From Streptomyces cucumeris (GTDB taxonomy: Bacteria; Actinomycetota; Actinomycetes; Streptomycetales; Streptomycetaceae), in the NCBI RefSeq assembly GCF_024295805.1, contig NZ_JANCLX010000019.1, positions 62,001-126,000 of the forward strand: a stretch of 64,000 nt of DNA, in the 5' to 3' direction. The notes below the pieces were generated by a model, which searched no databases, was not told where the DNA came from, and saw only the letters and a list, made by a program, of their open reading frames with translations. The first letter of the stretch is position 1; each line of letters opens with the position of its first letter. Below are positions 1 to 8,678 of this stretch, piece after piece. Position numbers and translations under genes: made by a program.

Positions 1-89
1 TTCGAGTTGTCTTCGGAGCAGTACGTCACAACCACTCTTTGATGGCGCAACACTCGGCCGAGTGCCGGGACTTGTGGTCCTCCGGGTTG

Positions 90-221
90 TCACGATCCGC
101 CCCGCAAGGCGCTGTTGCTCAGGTGGGCTGATGCGGCCTCGCCGGTGCCCGAGTCGGTGTCCGCCTGGTCGAGTTCCTGTCTGACGCTCTCCAGGTGGAG
201 CAGGTCGGCCGGGGTCTGCAC
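90..221 (-). CDS. possible small hypothetical protein (43 aa)
   Basis: I do not recognise this ORF. It begins with GTG at 221, five bases after a GAGG, only 17 bases downstream of the LysR gene on the same strand, so it could be the last gene of that transcript. The predicted peptide is hydrophilic and helix-prone (LLHLESVRQELDQAD near its start) and ends LRGGS. Codon third positions are mostly G or C, as in real genes of this window. No cysteine, membrane segment or known motif is visible. It could equally be the in-frame tail of a decayed gene. Evidence is limited to codon use, spacing and the weak ribosome site. Confidence 0.25.
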   Translation of the reverse strand: MQTPADLLHLESVRQELDQADTDSGTGEAASAHLSNSALRGGS

Positions 222-238
222 ACCGACCTCGGGCGCGG

Positions 239-1144
239 TCAGACGTCGCGGCCCTGGATCTGTGTGGCGGCGTGGTGCAACTCGGTGAGGACCGTTCGGA
301 CGGCGCTCCGGGCGGTGCGCTCGGGCCGGTGGAGCACGTCGATGTGGCGTAGGGCGTGTACTCCGCTCAGTGGCCTGAGCACGACGTCGGGGTGCGCGCG
401 GGCAGTCCAGCGGGGCATCAGCGCGATGCCACCGCCGGCGGCTACGGCCTCGGCGACCACCGCGAATTCGTTGATCCGGTGGACGATCTCGAGTCGGCGG
501 TTGGCGACGCTGGCGATGGCCTCGATGGTGGCCATCAACGGGAAGCCATCATGGACCGTGATCCACGGCTGGTCCGCCACGTCCCGCGGTGAAAGCAGTG
601 GCTTGGAGGCCAGCGGGTGACCGGCCGACAGGGCCACGTCGAGGGGCTCACGCAGCAACGTGGCCGAGGCCACGGTGCGCGGCCAGGGTGGAGCGTGATC
701 GAGGCGATGAGCGAGCACGAGATCGTAGTCGCGGGTGAGGGCGGGGAACCGGTCCTGGGCGACGTCTTCGTCGGCGAGCGCGGGGCGGGGCCGGTCGGGG
801 CCGGCGAGGCCGCGTAGGAGGAGCGGGAAGAACGCGGAGGCGGCACTGTGAAAGGCGGCCACCGATACGACGCCGTCGGGTTGGCCGACGAAGTCGGTGA
901 TGGTGTGGCGTGCCCGTGCCAGCGCGGTCTCCACCTCGATGGCGGCCGCGGCCAAGGCCTGCCCGGCGTCGGTCAGCACCACCCGGCGTCCGGCGCGTTC
1001 GGTGAGCGGGACGGGGATCGAGCGCTGCAGCAGCCGAAGCTGCTGTGAAATCGCGGACGGCGTCACGTGCAGTGCCTCGGCGACCGCACTGACGCTGCCC
1101 AGATCTCCCAGTTCGCGCAGGATCCGGAGCTGCCTTTCATCCAT
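239..1144 (-). CDS. LysR-family transcriptional regulator
   Basis: This is a 301-residue LysR-type regulator, the usual family length. Residues 1-60 form the N-terminal winged HTH (LRELGDLGSVSAVAEALHVT, then PSAISQQLRLLQ); residues about 90-295 form the type 2 periplasmic-binding-like effector domain. It is transcribed away from the EamA transporter gene, and the 80-bp gap between them contains a CTAAA-N7-TTTAG dyad. The classic LysR arrangement suggests it controls the divergent exporter and itself in response to a small molecule that the transporter may export. The ligand cannot be read from the sequence. The start gives an intact HTH and lies at the promoter side of the gap. Confidence 0.92.
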   Translation of the reverse strand: MDERQLRILRELGDLGSVSAVAEALHVTPSAISQQLRLLQRSIPVPLTERAGRRVVLTDAGQALAAAAIEVETALARARHTITDFVGQPDGVVSVAAFHSAASAFFPLLLRGLAGPDRPRPALADEDVAQDRFPALTRDYDLVLAHRLDHAPPWPRTVASATLLREPLDVALSAGHPLASKPLLSPRDVADQPWITVHDGFPLMATIEAIASVANRRLEIVHRINEFAVVAEAVAAGGGIALMPRWTARAHPDVVLRPLSGVHALRHIDVLHRPERTARSAVRTVLTELHHAATQIQGRDV

Positions 1145-1162
1145 CCTGACATTGTAGTGCTG

Positions 1163-1179
1163 CTAAAGATCAGATTTAG
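1163..1179. promoter_or_regulatory. dyad in the LysR/EamA divergent promoter
   Basis: CTAAA, seven bases, TTTAG forms a short A/T-rich inverted repeat in an otherwise G/C-rich gap between divergent genes. Its placement suits a LysR-type recognition site, but the arms are only 5 bp, so this is an inference from position. Confidence 0.35.
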
Positions 1180-1224
1180 AAGTTGGTCATGGTCTTCAAC
1201 GTTCTGAGGGTGCAGCGTGGGGGC

Positions 1225-2160
1225 ATGCCTGTTGCCCGCCGTACCGATGCGGTACTCCTGCTGGTCGCGTTGGTCTGGGGATCCAGCTATCTCGCAGCCA
1301 AAACGGCCACCGTCGCGCTCCCGGTCATGGCGGTGCTGTTCGCCCGATATGGGATCTCCGCACTCGCGTGCGCGGCCCTGGTCGCCTCCCGCCGTCAGGC
1401 GCGCCGCTGGACCCGAGCGGAGATCCGTGTCGGGTCGCTGCTGGGAGTCACACAAGCGGCGGTGCTCGTGCTGGAGACCTACGGGGTGGCGCACACCAGC
1501 GCCGCCAATGCCGGGCTGATCATCAGCCTGACCATCGTGCTGACGCCGGTGCTGGACCGCACCGGCAGCCGTCGGCTGCCAGGGGCGTTCTTCCTCGCCG
1601 CCGGACTGTGTGTGCTGGCCGTCGCGCTGCTCACCTCGAGCACCGGGCTGCACGCACCGCGGCTCGGAGACGTGCTGATCCTCGTCGCGGCCGCCGTCCG
1701 GGCCGGGCACGTCGTCCTCGTCGGACGGCTCACGGCGGGCCGCTCCATGGACCCACTGCGCCTGACGACCGCCCAGACAGTCGTCGGCTCGATCCTGTTC
1801 CTGCCACCCGCCATCACCCACCTGCCTGATCTGGCCCACAGCACCGCCACCACCTGGACCCAGCTGATCTATCTCGCCCTGTTCTGCAGCGTCTTCGCCT
1901 TCCTCGCCCAGACCTGGGCCGTGCAGGGCACCTCCGCAACCCGGGCCAGCCTTCTGCTGGGGACCGAACCGATCTGGGCCGTTGCCACCGGGGTCAGCCT
2001 CGGCGGCGAACGGCTCACCCTCTGGGCCACCTTCGGCGCCGTGCTCATGGTCGCCGGAACCTACTGGGGTCAAGCCATCGAACGAACCCACCGCACCACC
2101 GCAGTGAAGACCGCGAAAGAGGATGAAGCGTGCCCGGTCATGACACCTTCCAGCGCCTGA
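1225..2160 (+). CDS. EamA/DMT-family transporter
   Basis: This 311-residue inner-membrane protein has about ten hydrophobic segments arranged as two EamA repeats, the hallmark of the drug/metabolite transporter superfamily. Typical signatures include LVALVWGSSYLAAKTAT at the N terminus and LGTEPIWAVATGVSLGGE late in the second repeat. An upstream in-frame ATG at 1183 exists, but the ATG at 1225 follows GTGGGGGC and gives the usual family N terminus (MPVARRTDAVLL). The gene is divergent from a LysR regulator that probably controls it. The substrate is unknown; relatives export amino acids, purines or drugs. It overlaps the next gene by 31 bp, implying co-transcription and translational coupling. 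Confidence 0.9.
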   Translation: MPVARRTDAVLLLVALVWGSSYLAAKTATVALPVMAVLFARYGISALACAALVASRRQARRWTRAEIRVGSLLGVTQAAVLVLETYGVAHTSAANAGLIISLTIVLTPVLDRTGSRRLPGAFFLAAGLCVLAVALLTSSTGLHAPRLGDVLILVAAAVRAGHVVLVGRLTAGRSMDPLRLTTAQTVVGSILFLPPAITHLPDLAHSTATTWTQLIYLALFCSVFAFLAQTWAVQGTSATRASLLLGTEPIWAVATGVSLGGERLTLWATFGAVLMVAGTYWGQAIERTHRTTAVKTAKEDEACPVMTPSSA

Positions 2161-2651
2161 TCACCCTGCTCGACACCACCCGGACGCCGTACCGGCTCAT
2201 CGACCACGAACCGGAGGGCACCACGGACTCGGTCAGCGCGCTGCGCGGGCACCCCGCCGCGCATGCGGCGAAGTGCATCATCCTCCGGGTCAAGACCGAC
2301 CGACGGACCACCCGCCATGTGCTGGCGGTTGTGCCGGGAGACCGCCGTGTCGACCTGGATGCCGTTCGCTCGCTGTTCAACGCCCGCTACGTCGGATTCA
2401 GCGACGCTGCCACCGCTGAACGACTGGCCCATGCCGTCCCCGGCACGGTGCTTCCCTTCGCCTTCGACCCCGATCTGGAACTCGTTGCCGATCCCGAGGT
2501 CGTTGCCCGACCACAGCTCTACTTCAACGCCGCTCGCCTCGACCGCTCAGTGGCCATCTCGGGTGCCGACTACGCCGCACTCGCCCAGCCACGCATCGAA
2601 TCCATCGTCGGCCCGAGCGTTGGCGACACCCAAGAAGGGGTGAGCGCCTGA
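2130..2651 (+). CDS. YbaK/EbsC-family aminoacyl-tRNA deacylase-like protein
   Basis: The 173-residue product matches the YbaK/ProX editing-domain fold: an N-terminal helix, a TDSVSALRGHPAAHAAKCII segment with the conserved lysine (AKCIIL), and a central ADPEVVARPQLYFNAARLDR region. Known members hydrolyse mischarged Cys-, Ala- or Pro-tRNA in the cytoplasm. The GTG start at 2130 is preceded by AAAGAGGA and lies inside the end of the EamA transporter gene, so the two are probably co-transcribed. The particular tRNA substrate cannot be decided here. The C-terminal tail after residue 160 is not conserved-looking. Confidence 0.85.
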   Translation: MPGHDTFQRLITLLDTTRTPYRLIDHEPEGTTDSVSALRGHPAAHAAKCIILRVKTDRRTTRHVLAVVPGDRRVDLDAVRSLFNARYVGFSDAATAERLAHAVPGTVLPFAFDPDLELVADPEVVARPQLYFNAARLDRSVAISGADYAALAQPRIESIVGPSVGDTQEGVSA

Positions 2652-2700
2652 CCACACCCCCGGGTAGTGGATCACTCTGGTGACCCACCCTCACAGGTTC

Positions 2701-2706
2701 TAACGT
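2701..2706 (+). promoter_or_regulatory. -10 box of a likely leaderless promoter
   Basis: TAACGT lies exactly six bases before the ATG of the GNAT gene, which would put the transcription start at or next to the start codon. There is no purine-rich ribosome site in the gap. Confidence 0.45.
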
Positions 2707-2712
2707 TGGCCC

Positions 2713-3261
2713 ATGCTCAAGATGCCGTCACGGGTCGAACTGCGCCCGCTCACCCTCTCCGACCAGGACGAGTTCTGCACGCTGGTGCAGGCCAGCTCCG
2801 AACTGCACCTGCCGTGGATGCAGCTGCCGGCGACCGCGGAGGAGTTCCAGGTCTGGATGCGTCGCTTCGACGACGGCACCAACCTGGGCTTCCTGGTCCG
2901 TGTCCGGGAGACCGGCGCAGCCGCCGGCATGGTCAATATCAACTCGATCATCCGGGGCCGTTACCAGGGCGCGGCCCTCGCCTACGCGGCCTTCAGTCCG
3001 TCGGCCGGACACGGGTACATGACCGAGGGGCTCGCCGTGACCTTGCGGCACGCCTTCACCGACCTGCGGCTCCACCGGCTGGAGGCCAGCATTCAGCCGG
3101 GGAACAAGGCATCTCTGGCCTTGGTCCAGCGGCTGGGCTTCTGCTACGAAGGGGTTTCGCCTGCCTACCTCTACATCGACGGGGACTGGCGGGACCACGA
3201 ACGCTGGGCCATCACCGCACCGAACCCCTGGGCGCCCGATCCCTCCCTTCCCGAGGTCTGA
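2713..3261 (+). CDS. GNAT-family N-acetyltransferase (RimJ/RimL type)
   Basis: A 182-residue protein with the RimJ/RimL acetyltransferase layout: an N-terminal RPLTLSDQDEF strand-helix, a central GMVNINSI strand, then AYAAFSPSAGHGYMTEGL covering beta-4 and the acetyl-CoA pyrophosphate loop, and LEASIQPGNKASLALVQRLG covering the conserved N...S..(L)..LGF motif. Such enzymes acetylate protein N termini or small amines in the cytoplasm. It follows the deacylase gene by 61 bp but has its own likely leaderless -10 box six bases before the ATG. The substrate is unknown. Confidence 0.9.
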   Translation: MLKMPSRVELRPLTLSDQDEFCTLVQASSELHLPWMQLPATAEEFQVWMRRFDDGTNLGFLVRVRETGAAAGMVNINSIIRGRYQGAALAYAAFSPSAGHGYMTEGLAVTLRHAFTDLRLHRLEASIQPGNKASLALVQRLGFCYEGVSPAYLYIDGDWRDHERWAITAPNPWAPDPSLPEV

Positions 3262-3458
3262 ATCGCACGGCACCGCTGCCGACGGACATGGCAGGGGGTT
3301 GCCCGGGTGCGATCCGCGCACGCCGCGGATGGCTGCGCTTCACCGTCGACGGCCGCACTCTGCCCCGCGGCCGGCTCGTGGACACCGTGCCGTACAAGAT
3401 CAGGCATGCTGACGCTCGCCATCCGTCCCCCACACCACGACAGAAGAGAGATGCCGCC

Positions 3459-4271
3459 ATGAACACCAACCCACCTTCCATCTCTGCCCAGATGGGAGAG
3501 GATGCGGCGGGCGAGCGTGGTCGTCTGGAGTCCATCCAGCGCAATGTGGACGCTTTCACCATCGGCCTCATCGAAGACCTCCGCATCGAAGCATCCTGGA
3601 ACTGCCTTGAACTGGGCGCAGGCGCCGGATCCATCGCCTACTGGCTTGCCGAGCGCTGCCCGGACGGCCGCGTCGTCGCCGTGGACATCGACACCCGCTA
3701 CCTGAACGCCGGCCGCGCCGCGAATCTCGACGTCCAGGAAGCCGACATCTGCCAGGAGGACTACGCGCCGGGCAGCTTCGACCTCATTCACGCCCGCTAC
3801 CTGTTCTGCCATCTGCCCACGCGAGACGAGCTGATCAGGCGGGCCGCGGGCTGGCTTTCGCCCGGCGGCTGGCTCGTCGTCGAGGAGCCCTATCACCTTC
3901 CGGCCGAGACCTCGCCCTTCCCTCTCATCCAGCGGCTCCTGGACGCCTATCAGCGCAAGTACCGTGAGCACGGGGCCGACATGACGTGGGCACGTGGCCT
4001 TCCCGCCCACCTCGCCCGCTCTGGGCTGAGCGAGGTGTCCTATTCCGGGAACCTCGGCCGTATGGGCGGTGGACTCGAGGAGGACCGCTGGCTTCCCCTC
4101 ATCACCCAGGCAGCCCCGGACCTCATTGCCGACGGGCTCATCACCGAAGCGGACCTGACCGCGTTCTCGGACCTGCTGAAGGACCCTGCCTTCATCGACA
4201 TTCCACAGATCACCATTTCCGCATGGGCCCGCCGCCCCTGGGACACGCCGAACGTGTCCCGGATAGAGTGA
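3459..4271 (+). CDS. SAM-dependent methyltransferase
   Basis: The 270-residue product is a class I methyltransferase. Motif I is LELGAGAGSIAYWLAE (residues 50-65), motif II acidic VVAVDIDTRYLN follows, and FDLIHARYLFCHLP and WLSPGGWLVVEEP are motifs IV and VI. The C-terminal half carries the substrate-binding cap. The ATG at 3459 follows GAAGAGAG; the frame stays open far upstream, but that region overlaps the preceding GNAT gene and lacks family resemblance. Its end overlaps the leaderless -10 box of the next GNAT gene. The methyl acceptor is not evident from sequence. Confidence 0.88.
   Translation: MNTNPPSISAQMGEDAAGERGRLESIQRNVDAFTIGLIEDLRIEASWNCLELGAGAGSIAYWLAERCPDGRVVAVDIDTRYLNAGRAANLDVQEADICQEDYAPGSFDLIHARYLFCHLPTRDELIRRAAGWLSPGGWLVVEEPYHLPAETSPFPLIQRLLDAYQRKYREHGADMTWARGLPAHLARSGLSEVSYSGNLGRMGGGLEEDRWLPLITQAAPDLIADGLITEADLTAFSDLLKDPAFIDIPQITISAWARRPWDTPNVSRIE
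4264..4269 (+). promoter_or_regulatory. -10 box of a likely leaderless promoter
   Basis: TAGAGT sits six bases before the ATG at 4276 and overlaps the stop codon of the methyltransferase gene. No ribosome site separates it from the start. Confidence 0.4.
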
Positions 4272-4275
4272 CCGG

Positions 4276-4773
4276 ATGTTCAACGTTCGTCGCGCCGACG
4301 CCCGCGACGGGGACGTCCTCGGTGAGATCCACGCCGCAGCCTGGGAGGCGGCTTACGCCCCCTTCTTCGACCCGGAGTTCGCCGCGCGTGCGGTCCAGAG
4401 CAGGCGGACGCGATGGCACCAGAGGATCGCGGAGGGAGCGGCGACGATCCTGCTGGCCGAAGGTGAGAGCCGTCCGCTGGCAATGTCCGCCTACGGTCCG
4501 TCCTCGACTCGGCCGGGCCTCGCCGAGATCCTCACCTTCTACAGCCACCCCGACAGCTGGGGCAGCGGGGTCGCCGCCGCACTGATGACCGAGACGCTGC
4601 GCTCCCTGAGCGACGACGGTTTCGCCCAGGTGCACCTGTGGACACTGCGCGACACCCCACGATCCCGTCGCTTCTACGGCAAGTGTGGCTTCACCGAGTG
4701 CGGAACCGCCCGTACCTTTGACTTCGGCGATGGGAACCCCCTTGACCAGGTCGAATACGAGCGAGGGTGTTGA
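4276..4773 (+). CDS. GNAT-family N-acetyltransferase
   Basis: A 165-residue GNAT. It begins with the typical FNVRRADARDGDVLGEIHAA beta-1/alpha-1 unit, has ILTFYSHPDSWGSGVAAALM as the beta-4 plus acetyl-CoA binding loop (a GSGVA variant of Q/RxxGxG/A), and ends with ARRFYGKCGF-like RRFYGKCGFTECG as beta-6/7. It lies four bases after the methyltransferase gene and overlaps the next gene by 7 bp. The methyltransferase, this GNAT and the S1-like gene may form one transcript, although a leaderless -10 box could give this gene its own start. The substrate is unknown. Confidence 0.9.
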   Translation: MFNVRRADARDGDVLGEIHAAAWEAAYAPFFDPEFAARAVQSRRTRWHQRIAEGAATILLAEGESRPLAMSAYGPSSTRPGLAEILTFYSHPDSWGSGVAAALMTETLRSLSDDGFAQVHLWTLRDTPRSRRFYGKCGFTECGTARTFDFGDGNPLDQVEYERGC

Positions 4774-5144
4774 CGCCGGTGGAGGTGACCGACGCGGAGT
4801 GGGCTCGGATCCGGGGAGGTTTGCGCTTCGGGCAGGTGCTTGAGGGCGCGGTGGTGAGGGTGCCCCGTCGCGGTGCGATCGGAATCTTCGTGGATATCGG
4901 CCTGAGGGTCGGAGGCTTCGTCGATGTTCTGCTGCTGCCCGAGCGAAGCGAGTCCTGGCCGGTGGAAGGTACGGTGACCGATTTCGAGGTCTGGTGGGCC
5001 GACAGCCGCAAGCAGGTCCGGTTGAAGCCGTCCGATCCTCGGTATGTGCGCGCGGACATCGCTGACTACATCGAGTGCATGCGGCCCCGGTGGCAATCCG
5101 AGATCGGCTGTGCGGTGCCGGACCCGGGCCCTCTGGCGGGATGA
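4767..5144 (+). CDS. S1-like RNA-binding domain protein
   Basis: A 125-residue protein whose central part resembles an S1/OB-fold: GQVLEGAVVRVPRRGAIGIF then VDIGLRVGGFVDVLLLPE, which mirrors the G-x-V-x-x-V...G-x-F-V-D-x-G...G-h-h/D pattern of S1 domains. The GTG start at 4767 overlaps the stop of the GNAT gene by 7 bp, arguing for coupled translation. Family members of this size in Streptomyces are uncharacterised; RNA binding is inferred from the fold pattern only. Confidence 0.7.
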   Translation: MLTPVEVTDAEWARIRGGLRFGQVLEGAVVRVPRRGAIGIFVDIGLRVGGFVDVLLLPERSESWPVEGTVTDFEVWWADSRKQVRLKPSDPRYVRADIADYIECMRPRWQSEIGCAVPDPGPLAG

Positions 5145-5344
5145 GTTGCGTGGGCTTCGTTGGGGCGGAGCCGATGTGGAAGCCCGCCCTTGAGGAACGG
5201 GGCAAGATCCAGCTGACCTGGGTGCCTGAGCGACCGAAGGTACTTCCAGGAACTCGATGTCACGCTGTGGCTGTACAGCCGAGGCGGTTGCCTCAGATGC
5301 GAAAGGAAACACAAGGGAGTTACCAGCGTCTTGAGGCGGCACAG

Positions 5345-6457
5345 CTAGAAGAGGCGAGCCCGCTGATGCTGTGTGAAATTCTCGAGGATCTCGCGCAGCC
5401 ACGGGCTGCGGACGTCTGGTAGCCGGACCAGTGTGTGCTGGAACGTTCCCGGGTCGGGCTGGAACAGGTGGTGGGGGCGCGGCGCGGGTGGGTCGTCGCG
5501 GAGGACGCCCTCAGGCATGCCGCCCGCCACTGGGGCGGGTAGGTGCGGCCCGGGGGAGGCCAGCCACAGCCATATCCCGAATGGCAACGGTACCGGGTAT
5601 GCCGAGGTGGACGGGCCTGCCGGGGTCCAGGTCTCTCCTGTCTGAGGATGGGCCGGCACGAGGAGGATGTCGGCGTCCACGTCTGGGGCGGGTTGCCCGG
5701 GTCCGGCCAGCACGGCCCGCCGTGCGGCGGTGCCCACGGGCAGCAGGATGTCGAGGGCGCGTTGGAACACTTCCATGATCGGGCCGTCCGGGACGGTCAC
5801 CGGCCGGCCTTCCGAGGCCGCCAGCAAGTGGGCGAGCGCCCGGCCTGCTGCCGCTTCCCACTGCGGGCTCCATGACCAGTAGTGGTCCGACCCCAGCCGC
5901 GATCCGCCCCAGGTGGAGATCGGCTCGAATGGGGGTGTGCCCTTCCCTGCTGCCACCAGCTCCGCCCAGGTCAGTGGTGCGTCGTTGTTGGCGTCGTCGA
6001 GGCGGTGACGGCGCACGGCGTTTGGAGCGAGCCACACAGCCTGCCAGAGCGAGCAGTCGTCGATCCGGCTCGCCACGGGCAGGTCGCACGCTTCGCACGC
6101 CATGTTGGGTCCGTCGCCCCCGTCGAGGCCGCAGCAGGAGCCGCCACTTTTCTCCGGAATCAGCAGGGTGCCACGAGCATCTCCGGGTGAGATGACGATC
6201 GCGCCGGGGGCGCCGTCGGACAGGGCAGGGACAGGCGCGTAGATGCCGCGGGCCATCGCCTCGTCCGGATCGATCTCCTCCCACCTTCGCCGCGGCGGTC
6301 CCCAGGGCTCCGGATCCACGGCGAATGTGCCCGACTCCATGAGCACCGGAAGCTGAATGCCGTTCCCGTACCTCTGATGGGCGTGCACCGGCAGAGCGAT
6401 CTGCGACAGCGGAGTGGTCAGCCTGGCACCGCACCCCGCACACACGAAAACGAACAA
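5345..6457 (-). CDS. conserved hypothetical protein with Cys-rich zinc-ribbon-like segments
   Basis: I know of no function for this 370-residue protein, which resembles a recurrent Streptomyces family. It opens with a CAGC pair (FVFVCAGCGARLTTPL), followed by IALPVHAHQ and a segment PEPWGPP. A second Cys cluster (SCCGLDGG...MACEACDLPVASRIDDC, residues about 115-140) could bind zinc together with the first. The remainder is Trp/Pro-rich and has no membrane segment. The chosen TTG start at 6457 directly follows GGAGGTCAG and matches the family start; an upstream in-frame TTG at 6505 lacks a ribosome site. Its stop codon lies 200 bp from the convergent S1-like gene. The hypothetical gene upstream ends 51 bp before this start and is probably co-transcribed. 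Confidence 0.75.
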   Translation of the reverse strand: MFVFVCAGCGARLTTPLSQIALPVHAHQRYGNGIQLPVLMESGTFAVDPEPWGPPRRRWEEIDPDEAMARGIYAPVPALSDGAPGAIVISPGDARGTLLIPEKSGGSCCGLDGGDGPNMACEACDLPVASRIDDCSLWQAVWLAPNAVRRHRLDDANNDAPLTWAELVAAGKGTPPFEPISTWGGSRLGSDHYWSWSPQWEAAAGRALAHLLAASEGRPVTVPDGPIMEVFQRALDILLPVGTAARRAVLAGPGQPAPDVDADILLVPAHPQTGETWTPAGPSTSAYPVPLPFGIWLWLASPGPHLPAPVAGGMPEGVLRDDPPAPRPHHLFQPDPGTFQHTLVRLPDVRSPWLREILENFTQHQRARLF

Positions 6458-6508
6458 CTGACCTCCGGTTGGGGAACGAGGGCGAAAGTCATACACCGTA
6501 AGCAACTG

Positions 6509-7012
6509 TCACTTCTCTGACGTCGACCGCTCGTTCAAGAACTCCTTCGCCGCGTCGATCGCTTCTCTGCTGAGTTCTTCCAAAGAGCGGCCCCAACTCT
6601 CCTCCCAGCCGTCCAGGTTGTGCGCGCAGTGCACAAGTGGCTCCAGCTCGTCGGGGTAGCCAAGGTCATAGGCGATGTCTGCCCAGATGCGATACGTGCC
6701 GGCGGCAGGATTCAGGGATCCGTCGGCGATCTGGACGGCGATCCAGTAGGCCATCGCCCACTTCGCGGCCTTGGGGTCGTCAGGTGGGTGGAACAGCAGT
6801 TCCAGCTCCTCCAGCACCTGGTCGAAGAGCGCTGTCGCTTCGGGCTCTTCGTTCCGGAGGAGGCCGGCCAGCATGGCGAGGGACGGGCTCTCAACCCCGG
6901 CCATCAGCGCGTCCAGACCAGCCTGAATGAGCCGGTCAGACCCGACGTTCCCACCAAATGCCCGCTCACGCGCGATGTTTCTGAGCCGATCGAGGGCGTC
7001 GTCGCGGGTCAT
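6509..7012 (-). CDS. hypothetical protein
   Basis: This 167-residue acidic, soluble protein has no signal peptide, membrane segment or motif I recognise. It is helix-rich (TRDDALDRLRNIARERAFGG, then LIQAGLDALMAGV) and includes a WAMAYWIAVQIADG stretch and a Trp-rich HNLDGWEESWGRS motif near the C terminus. The ATG at 7012 is preferred over an in-frame codon 45 bases upstream because the upstream 15 residues are basic and unlike the rest. It lies directly upstream of the Cys-rich hypothetical gene on the same strand, so the two probably form a small operon. A role in immunity or regulation cannot be inferred. Confidence 0.65.
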   Translation of the reverse strand: MTRDDALDRLRNIARERAFGGNVGSDRLIQAGLDALMAGVESPSLAMLAGLLRNEEPEATALFDQVLEELELLFHPPDDPKAAKWAMAYWIAVQIADGSLNPAAGTYRIWADIAYDLGYPDELEPLVHCAHNLDGWEESWGRSLEELSREAIDAAKEFLNERSTSEK

Positions 7013-7189
7013 CGAAGTCTTCTCGGTCCGGCATCTGGGAGGGGAAGGCTTGCACATCCGGCGGCGCTGTCGCCATCGAGTTCCTCAGCGGCTTTGTGCG
7101 GGCCGGTGCTTCGGCCGTCGGCCGGCACACCCGTGAGGGCATGAGCGCAGCAGGGGGCATGCCGGTGTTCGTACGGGCGACGTCCTTCG

Positions 7190-8647
7190 TCAGGTGTTGT
7201 CGCCGTGGCCCGCCCACACCGCGGGGGTCCGCTGGTTCCAAGGGCTGGCTTGTTCGAGCTGTCCTGCGAGGCGGAAGAGGACGTCCTCGCCTCCGTAGCC
7301 GGCGGCGAACTGCAGGCCGATGGGGAGGCCTGTTGCGGTGTCGGACGCCAGGGGCACCGACATGGCGGGCGTGCCGGCGACATTGAAGCCCGCGGTGAAG
7401 GGGGAGTGGTCGAGCAGGCGGGTCAGCCATCCGAGGCCGTCCAGCTCGTCGGCTCCTTCGGCATAGGTTCCCAAGGGCACGGGCAGCTCGGGCAGGGTCG
7501 GGGTGAGGAGTATGTCGTACGCGGCGAAGTACCGTGCCACGCTTCGGGCCACGCGGTTGCGCATCGTCAGCGCGTTGACGAACTGCGCGCCGGTGACCTG
7601 CTGCCCGTAGCGGTAGCTGGCGAGGATGACGTTCTCCACCGTGGTGGCGTCGACGGGGCGGCCGAAGGCGGCCGCCAGGTCATCCATCCACGCGGTGAGG
7701 TTCGCGGTCCACAGGACGGCGTTGCCGTGGATGAATTCGTCCCAGCCGACTCCCATGTCGAGGTCCGCTTCGTGCACGTGGTGACCGAGTGATTCCAGCA
7801 GTTGCGTGGTGGCGGCGACGGCGTCGGCCACGGGCGCGGTGGTACGGCGGCCTCCCCAGGGCTGGGTGAGGACACCGATCCGCAGGGCGCCCGGATGCCG
7901 GGTGACTTCCTCGGCGTACGGCCGCTTTGGCTGGGTGGCGAAGTAGGGGTCGCCCGGCTCCGGGCCTCTCATCCGGTCGAGGAGGACGGCACTGTCGCGA
8001 ACGGTGCGGCTGACGCTGCCGTGCACGGCGAGCCCGTTGAAGATCTCGTCCACGTCGGGTCCCATGGATATCCGTCCCCGGGTGGGCTTCAGGCCGAACA
8101 GGCCGTTGTAGGCGGCCGGGATGCGGATCGATCCCGCGGCGTCGGTGGCGTGCGCGACGGGGACGATCCCGGCGGCGACCGCGGCACCCGCCCCTCCGCT
8201 CGAGCCGCCCGCACTCCGTTCGAGGTCCCAGGGGTTGTGGGTGGCCCCGTAGAGCACCGGTTCGGTCGTGATGCTGTAGGCCATCTCCGGCGTGGTGGTA
8301 CGTCCGAGCGTCACCAGTCCGGCCTGCCTGAACCGTCGCATCAGGGACGAGTCGGCCTCCGCGATGTGGCCGGCTGCGAGGCGGCTGCCCAGCTCCATGC
8401 GTTTGCCCGCCATCGAGACGCCCAGGTCCTTGATCAGGAAGGGCACCCCTGTCAGTGGCCCTCTTCCCTCCTGCGCTGTCTCATCCGCGGGCCATGTCTC
8501 GGCCACGGCGTTGATCCGCGGATTGACCACGCGCACCGCCTCATGTGCCGCGGCCTCCAGCTCGGCGGGGGTCACCTCGCCGCGGGCGACCAGGTCCGCG
8601 AGCCCCACCGCGTCGAAGCTCACGTACTCGGAAAGTTTCACTGTCAC
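7190..8647 (-). CDS. amidase-signature family amidase
   Basis: The 485-residue enzyme carries the full Ser-cisSer-Lys machinery of the amidase-signature family: Lys73 in VPFLIKDLGV, cis-Ser149 in SAGGSSGGAGAAVAAG and nucleophile Ser173 in TDAAGSIRIPA. Such cytoplasmic enzymes hydrolyse carboxamides, peptides or nitrile-derived amides. The GTG at 8647 is chosen because AGGAGGAG precedes it; the longer frame upstream runs through the operator. It is divergent from a TetR regulator, with a perfect 14-bp inverted repeat between them, so expression is probably repressed by that regulator and induced by an amide-type or related ligand. The natural substrate is unknown; simple amidase and AtzF-like roles are both possible. 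Confidence 0.92.
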   Translation of the reverse strand: MTVKLSEYVSFDAVGLADLVARGEVTPAELEAAAHEAVRVVNPRINAVAETWPADETAQEGRGPLTGVPFLIKDLGVSMAGKRMELGSRLAAGHIAEADSSLMRRFRQAGLVTLGRTTTPEMAYSITTEPVLYGATHNPWDLERSAGGSSGGAGAAVAAGIVPVAHATDAAGSIRIPAAYNGLFGLKPTRGRISMGPDVDEIFNGLAVHGSVSRTVRDSAVLLDRMRGPEPGDPYFATQPKRPYAEEVTRHPGALRIGVLTQPWGGRRTTAPVADAVAATTQLLESLGHHVHEADLDMGVGWDEFIHGNAVLWTANLTAWMDDLAAAFGRPVDATTVENVILASYRYGQQVTGAQFVNALTMRNRVARSVARYFAAYDILLTPTLPELPVPLGTYAEGADELDGLGWLTRLLDHSPFTAGFNVAGTPAMSVPLASDTATGLPIGLQFAAGYGGEDVLFRLAGQLEQASPWNQRTPAVWAGHGDNT

Positions 8648-8678
8648 GCTCTCCTCCTGCCATGGCGATACTGCACAG

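Noticed and set aside
2667..3458. Long open frame joined to the methyltransferase at 3459
   Set aside because: It overlaps the GNAT gene at 2713-3261 and has no protein-like motifs before the ATG at 3459.
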